A DNA stretch of 64,000 nucleotides. It comes from Hymenobacter sp. 15J16-1T3B. Lineage in GTDB: Bacteria; Bacteroidota; Bacteroidia; Cytophagales; Hymenobacteraceae. The stretch's first letter is position 1. The number at the start of each line of letters is the position of its first letter. The stretch is taken from assembly GCF_020711235.1 (NCBI RefSeq), contig NZ_JAJFAV010000001.1:1-64000 (forward strand). Direction: 5' to 3'. Under the pieces are notes generated by a model. It was not told the DNA's origin. It saw only the letters and a program-made list of their open reading frames with translations, and made no database searches. The translations under genes were made by a program, and so were the position numbers. Below are positions 49,820-57,722 of this stretch, one piece after another.

Positions 49820-52188
49820 CAGAAGTTGAAGTTGTAGCTGACCGAGGGAATGACCGAGCCGAACACGGCTAGGCGCACGGCTTCGGTTTTGCGCGGGTTG
49901 TCCTCGTTCTGGCGGAAGTAGATGCCGTAGGGGTTGCGGCGCGAGTAGGCGTTGTACACCGAAAACACCCACTCGCTCTGCCAGCGCCGGTCGGGCTTCG
50001 GGCGGTTCTTCAGCGTGGCGCCGAGGTCGAGGCGGTGGTAGGCGGGCACGCGGTAGTTGTTGCGCGCGTCGCCGCTGACCACCGGCACCACTAGGCCCTC
50101 GTACACGAAGCGGCCGTTGGGGAAGGTGGTGGCCACGCCGGTGCCGTAGGCGAAGGAGGCCGAAGCCGTCAGCCGCGGGCCGAGCTGGTACATGCCCACC
50201 ACGTTCAGACTGTGCGTCTTGTCGTACTTATTGGGGTACCACTTGTCGCGGTTGATGCCGTCGATTTGCCGCTCTGAGCGGCTCAGGGTGTAGCTCACCC
50301 AGCCCGAGAGCTTGCCCTGGCTTTTCTTCACGAAGAACTCCGCGCCGTAGGCCCGGCCCTGCCCGTAGAGCAGCTCGCCTTCTAGGTCTTTGTTGAGCAG
50401 GGTGTTGGCCCCGTTCACGTAGTCGACCTGGTTGTCCATGGTCTTGCCGAATACTTCCACCGAGGCCTCGTAGGCGTTGTCCTGGAAGTTGCGGAAGTAG
50501 CCCAGCGCCACCTGGTTGCCGCGCTCGGGCTTGATGTTGTTGGTGCTCGGGCTCCACACGTCCAGCGGCGAGGCGGCGGTGGTGTTGGAAATCAGGTGCA
50601 CGTACTGGGCCGTGCGGGTGTAGCTGGCTTTCAGCGAGCTGTTGAGGTCCAGCGTGTAGCGCAGCGAGGCGCGGGGCTCCAGGTTGGCGTAGCGCTTGAT
50701 TAGCTCCCCGTTCTTGTAGACGCGAGTATTGGTGGCCGTTTTGCGCTGGCCGGTTTCGCCCACGTAGTCGGAAATGGCGGTGCCCGAGCCTAGGAAGTCG
50801 AAAACCGAGAGGCGCAGGCCGTACTGCAGCTGCAGGCGCGGGCCCAAAGTCTGCTCGTTGTCGAGGTAGGCGGCGTACTCGCCGGCCTGCTGGTCGTCCA
50901 CTTTCAGCCCGCGGAAGATGGATTCGGCGCTCAGTGACTTCACCGTGGCGGGCTCAAACTCGTAGCGCGTGCCGCTAAAGCCGGCGCTGAGCGTGTTGTT
51001 TTCCCCAAGTTGGTAGCTGAAATCAGCCTTGCCGGTGTAGTTGCGGATTTTCGAGGTCCACTCGAAGGCCTGGGTGCCGTTGGGCACGCCGAGGCCGTAG
51101 TCGTACTGGGCCACCACGGCCGAGGCCGAGCCGAACAGCCGCGGGCTGAACTGGTGCGTCCAGCGGGCCGAAGCGCCCATGTTGCCCCAGTCGTTTTTGA
51201 ACACGTCGGCGAAGTTGAACACGTCGCGGCCGCGGTAGCCAGTCAACGTCAGCTGATCTTTGGCGCTGATGCGGTGGTTGACCTTCAGATTCAGGTCGTA
51301 GAAGTAGGCCTGGTTTTTCCGCTGCTCGGGAATGAGCTTCAGGAACAGGTCGCCGTAGGAGCGGCGGCCGGCCAGCGAAATCGAGGTGCGGTCCTTGATG
51401 AGCGGGGCTTCCACCGCCAGGCGCGAGGAAATCAGGCCCACGCCGCCGTTCACGGTCAGCCGCTCGGCCTGGCGCCCGTCGCGCATCTTCACGTCGAGCA
51501 GGGAGGAAAGGCGGCCGCCGTAGCGGGCCGGAATAGCGCCTTTGTAGAGCGTCATGTCCTGCACCGCGTCGGGGTTGAAGGCCGAGAAGAAGCCGAACAG
51601 GTGCGACACGTTGTAGACCGGCATTTCGTCCATCAGAATCAGGTTCTGGTCGATGCCGCCGCCGCGCACGTTGAAGCCCGAGGCGCCCTCCCCCACCGTC
51701 GTCACGCCGGGCAGCAGCTGAATGCTGCGCACCACGTCGACCTCGCCGAGCAGGGCCGGCATGAGCTTGACCGTCTTCATGTCGAGGCGGTTGACGCTCA
51801 TTTCGGGCTTTTTCACGTTGTCTTCGGCCCGCAGGCCCGTCACCACCACTTCCTTGGTTTGCTGGCGCTGGGCGCCGAGCTTGACGGAGCGCGTCATGTC
51901 CCCGTCGAGGGTGAGCGTCACCTGTTGGGGCTCGAAGCCCAGAATCTGGTAAGTGACGACGTGGGTGCCCTTGGGCAGCACCAGGCGGTAAGCGCCGTTT
52001 TCGTCGGTGCTGGTGCCCTGGCCGAGGGCTTTCACGAACACGCTGGCGCCCACGAGGGCTTCGCCGGTGGCCGCGTCGCGCAGGGTGCCGCTAAGCACGG
52101 CCTGAGCGGCGGGCGTGGTTTGGCTCCAGGCGGGGCCGGCGGCCAGCAGCAAGCCGGCCGTCAGCGCCCAGGAGGTAGAGTTTTTCAT
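49819..52188 (-). CDS. TonB-dependent receptor with carboxypeptidase-like regulatory domain
   Basis: The 789-residue outer-membrane receptor has a signal peptide (to about 22), a CarboxypepD_reg-like domain (residues about 28-110; LSGTLRDAATGEALVGASVF), a plug domain (about 115-230; VRSIQLLPGVTTVGEGASGF with NVRGGGIDQNLILMDEMPVY) and a barrel ending in SYNFNF. It should import a ligand using energy from TonB/ExbBD. There is no N-terminal STN signalling domain, so signalling to FecR would have to go through the separate STN protein. The DUF4249 partner and the orphan gene follow directly. Confidence 0.93.
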   Translation of the reverse strand: MKNSTSWALTAGLLLAAGPAWSQTTPAAQAVLSGTLRDAATGEALVGASVFVKALGQGTSTDENGAYRLVLPKGTHVVTYQILGFEPQQVTLTLDGDMTRSVKLGAQRQQTKEVVVTGLRAEDNVKKPEMSVNRLDMKTVKLMPALLGEVDVVRSIQLLPGVTTVGEGASGFNVRGGGIDQNLILMDEMPVYNVSHLFGFFSAFNPDAVQDMTLYKGAIPARYGGRLSSLLDVKMRDGRQAERLTVNGGVGLISSRLAVEAPLIKDRTSISLAGRRSYGDLFLKLIPEQRKNQAYFYDLNLKVNHRISAKDQLTLTGYRGRDVFNFADVFKNDWGNMGASARWTHQFSPRLFGSASAVVAQYDYGLGVPNGTQAFEWTSKIRNYTGKADFSYQLGENNTLSAGFSGTRYEFEPATVKSLSAESIFRGLKVDDQQAGEYAAYLDNEQTLGPRLQLQYGLRLSVFDFLGSGTAISDYVGETGQRKTATNTRVYKNGELIKRYANLEPRASLRYTLDLNSSLKASYTRTAQYVHLISNTTAASPLDVWSPSTNNIKPERGNQVALGYFRNFQDNAYEASVEVFGKTMDNQVDYVNGANTLLNKDLEGELLYGQGRAYGAEFFVKKSQGKLSGWVSYTLSRSERQIDGINRDKWYPNKYDKTHSLNVVGMYQLGPRLTASASFAYGTGVATTFPNGRFVYEGLVVPVVSGDARNNYRVPAYHRLDLGATLKNRPKPDRRWQSEWVFSVYNAYSRRNPYGIYFRQNEDNPRKTEAVRLAVFGSVIPSVSYNFNF

Positions 52189-52404
52189 GTTTGTTTTCAG
52201 AGCAGTCCGCAGGCAGCCGACGAGCAGAAACCGGCAGCCAGCGGACGGTGGTTGGAATAAGAGGGGCGGAATGCGGCAGGATGGTTGGTCAGGGGCGCGT
52301 TACGCTTTCGTTAGCCCGGCGCGCCGAGCCCAGCGGGGGTCTGGGTCAGGATCATCCCCTAACCGTTCCCGGACGTCTCGCTGGGCTTGGCATGAGAGCT
52401 GACG

Positions 52405-53139
52405 CTAATTGCCCGTCAATACTTTACCCGAGCCGGAAATACGCGTCGTGACGGTGGGCGTGCCGCGGTAGTACACCGTGCCCGAGCCGCTGATTTCGGC
52501 CGAGAGCGTGCGGGAAGCCCGGACGTAAGCCTTGCCCGAGCCCGAGATGCTGGCGTAGGTGTCCTGGGTGCTCAGGTCGTAGGCCGAGACCTTGCCCGAG
52601 CCGGAGATGTTGAGGTTGTTGGTGGCCGCCGTGCCGCGCAGCGTGACTTCGCCCGAGCCCGAAATGGCGGTGCGCAGCCCGTCGACGCCACTCAGCTCCA
52701 CGTCGGCGTCGCCCGAACCGGACACGCCCACTTTAAAGGAGCTGGCCGACCAGGGCGTGGCCGTGCGCAGCTTGCCCGAGCCCGATACCTCGACTTCGGA
52801 CAAGGAAGGCGCGGTGATGTACACCTTCACCGGGTCGTGGCCCACCACGCGGGCGTGGCCGTACTCGATTTGCAGTTCGTCGCCGCTCAGCTCGGTTTCG
52901 AGCACGTCGAGGATGTTGCGCTGGGCCTCCACGCGCACCTCGCGCTGCGGGCCCTGGGTGAGGATGACTTCGGCGTCAATCTTCAGCTCCACGCGGTTAA
53001 ACGAGTTGACGGTGCGCGTTTCCGATTCCGTCGGGCCCACGCCGCGCACGCGCGGGCCGAACGAGTCGCCCTCGTGCGAGCAGGCAGTGGTGAGCAGCAG
53101 AGCCGGGAAGAGCAGGGCGGAAAGCAGGTTGGTTTTCAT
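52405..53139 (-). CDS. GIN-domain (DUF2807) lipoprotein, GSG type
   Basis: The 244-residue lipoprotein (Cys20 in LLTTACS) has the head GIN domain: FNRVELKIDAEVILTQGP followed by a beta-solenoid whose turns read ISGSGK, VSGSGD or similar, about seven times. The family is of unknown function and sits in the envelope. A promoter-like module shared with the neighbouring paralogue lies upstream (53181-53231). It is a duplicate of the gene at 53244-53972, which differs by replacing GSG with His-containing turns. It precedes the TonB receptor on the same strand by about 215 nt. Confidence 0.92.
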   Translation of the reverse strand: MKTNLLSALLFPALLLTTACSHEGDSFGPRVRGVGPTESETRTVNSFNRVELKIDAEVILTQGPQREVRVEAQRNILDVLETELSGDELQIEYGHARVVGHDPVKVYITAPSLSEVEVSGSGKLRTATPWSASSFKVGVSGSGDADVELSGVDGLRTAISGSGEVTLRGTAATNNLNISGSGKVSAYDLSTQDTYASISGSGKAYVRASRTLSAEISGSGTVYYRGTPTVTTRISGSGKVLTGN

Positions 53140-53180
53140 AGCAGTTGTTTGGAGTTGGTCTGTTTTCGGGGTTCTGAGAG

Positions 53181-53231
53181 TAAGACTCCCATCCGGCGGC
53201 CTACCCCTACGCCGGTGTCAACTTTTTTTTT
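53181..53231 (-). promoter_or_regulatory. ECF-type promoter module upstream of the GSG-type GIN gene
   Basis: On the minus strand: nine A (53231-53223), GTT (53222-53220), 12 bases, GGGGTAG (53207-53201), 14 bases, GTCTTA (53186-53181). The same module with identical spacing precedes the paralogous gene. GTC in a -10 position is typical of ECF sigma promoters. The start codon is about 42 nt downstream. Confidence 0.55.
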
Positions 53232-53243
53232 ATTCGGGGCCAA

Positions 53244-53972
53244 TTAGTCCTCCGCGCCCACGTGGCCGTGGCCCGAGGTACGCACCGACACGGCGGGCCG
53301 GCCGCGGTAGGTCACGGCGCCGTGGTCCCGGGCTTCGGCCTGCAGCTGCCCCGTCACCCGCACCTTGGCCAAGCCGTGGTCGTCAGCAGTAGCTTCCCCG
53401 TTCTGGGCCGTCAGGTCGTAAGCTTGCACCAGGCCGTGGCCGGTCGCGTCAACGTCCAGGCGCTGCGCCGCGCCGGCCAGAGTGATGTTGCCGTGGTCCT
53501 TCACGTCGGCCTTCAGCTCATCGGTCTGGTCCAGGGTCAGCTCGGCCACGCCGTGGTCCTTGACGCGCACCCGGAAGGAGCCGGCGCCCCAGGTGGCCTC
53601 GCTGCGCACGGCGGCGTGGTCGCCCACGGCCACTTCCGTGAGGCTGGGCACGGTCACGTAGGCCCGCACGCGCTGGGTGTCCTTGCCGCGGGTGGGCTTG
53701 GTCAGGCGCAGCACCAGCTGGTTGCCGTAGAGGCGGGCTTCGGTGATGTCGAGGATGTTGCGCTGGGCCTCCAGCCGCACGCCGGGCTCGGCGCCCTGGC
53801 TGAGGATGACGTCGATGTGGTCCTTGGCTTCGAGGCGGCTGAAGGAGTTGACCGCGCGCGTTTCCGTCTCGACGGGACCGACGCCCTTTACCCAGGGGCC
53901 GAACTCGCCTTTGTCGCAGGCGGTGAGCAGGAGCGTGGCGGCCAGCAGGCCGGGGAGCAGGATGGTTTTCAT
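53244..53972 (-). CDS. GIN-domain (DUF2807) lipoprotein, His-turn type
   Basis: The 242-residue lipoprotein (Cys19 in LLTACD) is paralogous to the protein at 52405-53139, sharing VGPVETETRAVNSF and VRLEAQRNILDI. At each turn where the paralogue has GSG, this one has a His: KDHID, GDHAA, KDHGV, KDHGN, TGHGL, DDHGL, RDHGA, SGHGH. In a beta-solenoid these would stack into a ladder of Asp-His pairs along one edge, a possible metal-binding face. The function is unknown. It lies directly downstream of the ECF sigma gene with a promoter-like module between them. The ATG at 53972 starts the signal peptide. Confidence 0.92.
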   Translation of the reverse strand: MKTILLPGLLAATLLLTACDKGEFGPWVKGVGPVETETRAVNSFSRLEAKDHIDVILSQGAEPGVRLEAQRNILDITEARLYGNQLVLRLTKPTRGKDTQRVRAYVTVPSLTEVAVGDHAAVRSEATWGAGSFRVRVKDHGVAELTLDQTDELKADVKDHGNITLAGAAQRLDVDATGHGLVQAYDLTAQNGEATADDHGLAKVRVTGQLQAEARDHGAVTYRGRPAVSVRTSGHGHVGAED

Positions 53973-54004
53973 AGCAGAAGTAGGTTGAGGAGCGTGTTTG
54001 GGTA

Positions 54005-54054
54005 TAAGACCCGCTCGCCCGCCGCTACCCCCACGCGCCCCCAAACTTTTTTTT
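54005..54054 (-). promoter_or_regulatory. ECF-type promoter module upstream of the His-turn GIN gene
   Basis: On the minus strand: eight A (54054-54047), GTT (54046-54044), 12 bases, GGGGTAG (54031-54025), 14 bases, GTCTTA (54010-54005). Spacings equal those of the module at 53181, while the intervening bases differ. It ends about 33 nt before the start codon and begins just after the sigma gene's stop. Confidence 0.55.
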
Positions 54055-54073
54055 CGCGCCGCGTGAAAACCCG

Positions 54074-54655
54074 CTACAACAGCCAGGAATGCAGCCCCGA
54101 CAGAAACCCGCTGAGCTTGTCGCGCATGATGCGCAGGGCCTTGCCCATCTGGTTTTCCACGGTTTTGGGCGCCACGTCCAGGGCTTCGGCAATCTGCTGG
54201 TAGCTCAACCCTTCCTGCCGGCTCATCAGGAACACCGCCCGGCACTGCGGCGGTAGGGCTTCCAGGGCCACGGCTACCAGTTGCTCCGCGTCCTGGGCAT
54301 CGAGCTGCTCGGCGGTGGTGTCGCGGGCGGGCTCCACGAAGCTGGCTTCGTCCCAGCCCACCTGCCGCTTGCGGCGCTCGGCGTGGCGCAGGGCCGCGTT
54401 CATGGCGGCGCGGTAGAGGTAGGCTTTGTAAGTGGTAGTGATGACCAGTGTTTCGCGGTTGTGCCAGACGCGCATAAACACGTCTTGCAGCAGGTCTTCG
54501 GCCACGGCGCGGTCTTGCACCACCCGGTAAATCACGTTGCCCAGCGGACGGTAGTAGCCCTTGAACAGGGCCTGCATAAACGCTTCCCCGTCGCCGGTGC
54601 GCTGCAGCTCCGCGAGGCGGACTTCGAGAGCATCAAGCGTGTCGACTTCGGGCAT
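54074..54655 (-). CDS. ECF RNA polymerase sigma factor
   Basis: The 193-residue sigma factor has region 2 (VAEDLLQDVFMRVW, then YLYRAAMNAALRHAERRKR) and region 4 (LPPQCRAVFLMSRQEGLSYQ with ALDVAPKTVENQM). It matches the FecI-like sigma-70 factors of Bacteroidota, which usually pair with a FecR anti-sigma. It heads the minus-strand cluster that includes FecR, the STN protein and the TonB receptor, so it is their most likely regulator, though the pairing is inferred. I chose MPEVDTLDALE at 54655. A -7 element lies about 55 nt upstream. Confidence 0.92.
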   Translation of the reverse strand: MPEVDTLDALEVRLAELQRTGDGEAFMQALFKGYYRPLGNVIYRVVQDRAVAEDLLQDVFMRVWHNRETLVITTTYKAYLYRAAMNAALRHAERRKRQVGWDEASFVEPARDTTAEQLDAQDAEQLVAVALEALPPQCRAVFLMSRQEGLSYQQIAEALDVAPKTVENQMGKALRIMRDKLSGFLSGLHSWLL

Positions 54656-54676
54656 AGCAACGGCGTAATAACCAGC

Positions 54677-54709
54677 GCGGGGCCCGGCAGCTCGGCTACC
54701 GGGCCCCGC
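54677..54709 (-). promoter_or_regulatory. Hairpin in the upstream region of the ECF sigma gene
   Basis: Perfect 11-bp arms (GCGGGGCCCGG and its complement) with an 11-nt loop lie 22 nt before the start codon. There is no T-run. It may act on the mRNA leader, but the predicted start falls inside its 5' arm, so the hairpin may form only in part. Confidence 0.4.
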
Positions 54710-54716
54710 AAAGCTA
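54709..54716 (-). promoter_or_regulatory. -7 promoter element of the ECF sigma gene
   Basis: The minus strand reads TAGCTTTG, matching TAnnTTTG, about 54 nt before the start codon. It suggests the sigma gene itself is read by the housekeeping sigma factor. Confidence 0.45.
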
Positions 54717-54793
54717 CGGAACATAGCGTTTCGGCTAGGCTTTATCGAAGGAGGAATTGTATGTGATACCGCCCCTCGGTCGGCCGGTTGATT

Positions 54794-56077
54794 TTACGCC
54801 GGTGCCTCGGTTTTCACGTCGTGCAGGCGGCGCAGGCGCGGGGCCAGCAGGGTGGTGATACCCACTACCAGCATGGTCATGCACCCGCCGAACACCACCG
54901 AGGGCACCGTGCCCATCAGCCGCGCCGCCGCCCCTGACTCAAACGCCCCGATTTCGTTCGACGAGCCGATAAAGATGTTGTTCACCGCCGACACGCGCCC
55001 TTTCATGTGCTCGGGCGTGAAGGTGTGAATCAGCGTGGAGCGCACAATCACCGATACCGAGTCGAACACCCCGGTCATGAACAGCAGAAAGAGCGACAGG
55101 GCGAAGTTGGTGGACACGGCAAACAGAATGGTGGCCAGCCCGAAGCCCGCCACGGCCCACAGCAGCTTGCGCCCCACGTAGGTTTTGAGCGGGAAGTAGG
55201 TCAGCGCCACCGCCATCAGCACCGAGCCCACGGCCGGGGCCGCTTCCAGGTCGCCGAGGCCGGCCGCGCCCACTTTCAGAATGCTCACCGCGTACACCGG
55301 CAGCAAGGCCACCGCCCCGCCGAAGAGCACCGCAAACATATCCAGTGCCAGCGCCGCCAGCACCAGCTGGTTGCTGAAGATAAACCGCAGCCCGCTCAGC
55401 ACGCTTTCCTTGAGCGGTAGCCGTTCGCCCACCACTTCGGGCAGCGGCCGCCCGGCAATGCTGGCAAACTGCAGCAGGGCCAGCAGCAGCAGCCCCACGG
55501 CCACCCCGTACGAGGGCGCCACGTCGATGTAGTGCACCAGGTAGCCGCCAATGGCCGGCCCCAGCACCGCAGAAGCTTGGTAGGTGGTGCTGTTCCAAGT
55601 AATGGCGTTGGCCAGCCGCTCCCGGTCGGGCAGCAACTGGGGCATAAAGGAAAACAGCGCCGGCCCCAGAAAGCCCCGCGCAATGCCGCTGACGAAGATG
55701 ACCCCGTACAGCGGCAGCGTGTAGAGTCGGTCTTTGGCCAGCACGGGCAGCCCCCAGGGCGAAGCCAGCGCCCACAGGGCCACCGCGCACAGCAGCAGCA
55801 CCGCCACCGCGGCCACGATGATGTTTTTGCGCCGTACCGTGTCGGCCACGTGCCCGGCGTAGAGCGACACCCCGATGCTGGGCACCGCCTCGGCCAGTCC
55901 GATAAAGCCCAGGGCCAGGGGGTCGTTGGTCAGGTGCAGGATCTGCCAGCTCACCACCAGCCCCTGAATGCGCGTGGCCACCACGAAGCAGACGCGGGCC
56001 AGGATCAGTCGGCGGAATTCGGGCAGGCGCAGGGCGGCGTAGGGGTCGTGGCGGGGCGCAGAATCGGCAATACTCAT
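54794..56077 (-). CDS. MFS transporter (EntS/MFS_3-like exporter)
   Basis: The 427-residue protein has twelve hydrophobic segments. MFS motifs include VADTVRRKNII (loop 2-3), GFIGLAEAVPSIGVSLYAG and RLANAITWNSTTYQ, features of the MFS_3 group that includes the enterobactin exporter EntS. Substrates vary (siderophores, drugs). Its position just upstream of a TonB/ECF cluster on the same strand fits a siderophore-related role, but this is inference. The ATG at 56077 lies 27 nt downstream of a -7 element; an in-frame start four codons earlier is possible. Confidence 0.88.
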   Translation of the reverse strand: MSIADSAPRHDPYAALRLPEFRRLILARVCFVVATRIQGLVVSWQILHLTNDPLALGFIGLAEAVPSIGVSLYAGHVADTVRRKNIIVAAVAVLLLCAVALWALASPWGLPVLAKDRLYTLPLYGVIFVSGIARGFLGPALFSFMPQLLPDRERLANAITWNSTTYQASAVLGPAIGGYLVHYIDVAPSYGVAVGLLLLALLQFASIAGRPLPEVVGERLPLKESVLSGLRFIFSNQLVLAALALDMFAVLFGGAVALLPVYAVSILKVGAAGLGDLEAAPAVGSVLMAVALTYFPLKTYVGRKLLWAVAGFGLATILFAVSTNFALSLFLLFMTGVFDSVSVIVRSTLIHTFTPEHMKGRVSAVNNIFIGSSNEIGAFESGAAARLMGTVPSVVFGGCMTMLVVGITTLLAPRLRRLHDVKTEAPA

Positions 56078-56449
56078 AGGAAGCCTCAAACGGAAATCGG
56101 CGGCAAAGGTAGCCCGCGCCCCGCCAGCTTTGCCCGCCGCATCCTTTCCGCCCGGGCGGCTACTCGCGCTTGCAAAAGGGGGCGGCTTTTCGTACCATTG
56201 TTAAGCTTCGCCCCGGTGCCGTCTTACCCGACGCCGCGCCGGCTCTTCCACCGGCGGCGCCGTTTCAGCGTCTGATTCCGCTTACTGCTGGTTGCCCGCC
56301 TTCGGCCGCCCCTGCTCGCCCGGTGCCGAAGTCTCCCTCTTTGGCTTGCTTTCCTGCTGCTAGCCTGCGCGCAGTTCGCTGCGGAAAGGCTGCACCCTTG
56401 CTTGGCTGCGCCCCCACCGGCGCGGTGCTACTCATGTTGCCGCGTTTCT
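56078..56449. other. Intergenic region with divergent promoters
   Basis: This 372-nt stretch separates divergent genes. It holds the -7 element of the MFS gene (56104-56111). An open frame running through it lacks protein-like composition. I see nothing else. Confidence 0.5.
56104..56111 (-). promoter_or_regulatory. -7 promoter element of the MFS gene
   Basis: The minus strand reads TACCTTTG, matching TAnnTTTG, 27 nt before the start codon. Confidence 0.45.
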
Positions 56450-56875
56450 ATGAGCACCGCCCTTGCCGATTTTGTCGACCTCTCGTTTCGCACCGATTTA
56501 GGCCTCTTGTTCAGCCGCTGGCTGCGCAGCGCCACCGATGCCGAAGTGCGCCAGGGCTACGAAGCCGCCTTGGCCGTGGCCACGCCCCACGCCGCCCGCT
56601 ATTGGTTGCTCGACATGCGCCGCCGTGGCCCGGCCAGCGCGGCGGCCACCCGCTGGGTTATCGACGCCTTTCTGCCCCGCTTGGCCGGTTACTTTCCGCC
56701 GCGCCTGTACCTGGCTTACCTGCTCTCCCCCTCCCACCTCGGCGACTTTGTGCCGCTAACACAACCCAGCGTGCCCGGCACCTACGAGGTAGCGCTGTTT
56801 TCCGACGAAGCGGCGGCCCTGCACTGGCTGGAACGCTGCCGGCACGCCGAGGCCGCGCCTACCCCTACGCCCTGA
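56450..56875 (+). CDS. Hypothetical protein, paralogue of the protein at 36519
   Basis: The 141-residue protein aligns along most of its length with the one at 36519-36998 (see the shared segments given there), with the same succession of helices and a central strand RYWLLDM. No named family is recognised; the layout recalls STAS/SpoIIAA-like domains that bind partners or lipids. The ATG at 56450 (MSTALADFVDL) gives the same N-terminal length as the paralogue's core. The downstream gene follows after 73 nt on the same strand, so they may share a transcript. Confidence 0.75.
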   Translation: MSTALADFVDLSFRTDLGLLFSRWLRSATDAEVRQGYEAALAVATPHAARYWLLDMRRRGPASAAATRWVIDAFLPRLAGYFPPRLYLAYLLSPSHLGDFVPLTQPSVPGTYEVALFSDEAAALHWLERCRHAEAAPTPTP

Positions 56876-56948
56876 GCAACGGCTGCCCCGCGGCCTGCGT
56901 ACTGCCAGCTGAGCGCGCGGCGCCCACACCCCGCCGCGCCCATTGCCC

Positions 56949-57485
56949 ATGCGCCGACTGCTGCTAACCGCTGTGCTAAGTTGCTTTTGCCTACTGGCCC
57001 GGGCCCAACAGCCCGTTTACAGCCTGAAAGACGGCGCCTTCCGCGAAAACGGCGTGGTTATGAAGCTGCAGGCCGGCCAAGCGTCGCGCCTTGAAGGCCC
57101 CATGACGCTCAACGACGGCTCGGTCATTAGTCCCTCGGGGATATTGGTGAAGAAGGACGGCACCCGGCAGTTGCTGCCCAACGGGCAAGCCGTCAACCTA
57201 CAAGGCGTGGTGGTCAACCTGCGCGACGACATGCAGTCGGCCCAGAGCATCGAACAGCGCAACCGCGCCGTGGCCGGTGGCCGCGGCGAAACCAGCATCA
57301 GCGGGCTGCCTGGCAGCCCCGTTTCCGCCGCTACCCTGCAGCAGCTCCAGGCGCTGGAGCGCCGCGTGGCCCTGCTCCAGCAGCTCACCGACCGCCTCGC
57401 CGACCGCACCAATCAAGCCGTGGGCAACGCCCCGGGCGCAGCCGCACTCGACGAGCAGCTTCGCCGCCTCGACGGGCCACGCTAA
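56949..57485 (+). CDS. Small secreted protein with DUF6799-like segment
   Basis: The 178-residue protein has a signal peptide (MRRLLLTAVLSCFCLLARAQ). Residues 22-90 carry short hairpin repeats, LKDGAFRENGVVMKL, MTLNDGSVISPSGILVKKDG and LLPNGQAVNLQG, in the style of the DUF6799 family. The C-terminal part (residues 120-178) is a likely coiled coil (LQQLQALERRVALLQQLTDR). The function is unknown; such proteins are periplasmic or surface-exposed. A textbook terminator follows 30 nt after the stop. Confidence 0.75.
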   Translation: MRRLLLTAVLSCFCLLARAQQPVYSLKDGAFRENGVVMKLQAGQASRLEGPMTLNDGSVISPSGILVKKDGTRQLLPNGQAVNLQGVVVNLRDDMQSAQSIEQRNRAVAGGRGETSISGLPGSPVSAATLQQLQALERRVALLQQLTDRLADRTNQAVGNAPGAAALDEQLRRLDGPR

Positions 57486-57515
57486 CGAAGCCGAGGCCCG
57501 ATTTTTGCGCCTTCC

Positions 57516-57542
57516 AGCCCGCGGTTTCTGCGGGCTTTTTTT
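57516..57542 (+). terminator. Terminator after the DUF6799-like gene
   Basis: AGCCCGC (57516-57522) and GCGGGCT (57530-57536) with a 7-nt loop are followed by a run of T. Confidence 0.9.
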
Positions 57543-57593
57543 ATGGCTCGTAACCGCTCTAAAAAAATATTGTCGTGAACTGGGCAGTACCCG

Positions 57594-57624
57594 TTGCATT
57601 GGTTCTAACAGAATTATACATTTG
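57594..57624 (+). promoter_or_regulatory. Promoter of the second ECF sigma gene
   Basis: TTG (57594-57596), 20 bases, then TACATTTG (57617-57624) fit the Bacteroidota -33/-7 pattern. The start codon lies about 98 nt further on. Confidence 0.5.
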
Positions 57625-57722
57625 GTCACTGCGATAATTCATTCGCCCTTCACTTCCTGATTTTTCACGGCAACCTGCACAATATGGCCTAAAGCTCTAC
57701 GTTCCCCTAACCGTAGCCCTTT

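Noticed and set aside
52405-53972. Regular short repeats in the GIN genes as a possible CRISPR or tandem-repeat array
   Set aside because: The periodicity is at protein level (solenoid turns); no identical DNA repeats with unique spacers are present.
56170-56967. Pro/Ala/Arg-rich plus-strand frame upstream of and over 56450
   Set aside because: No domain or signal peptide; it overlaps the better-supported frame at 56450.
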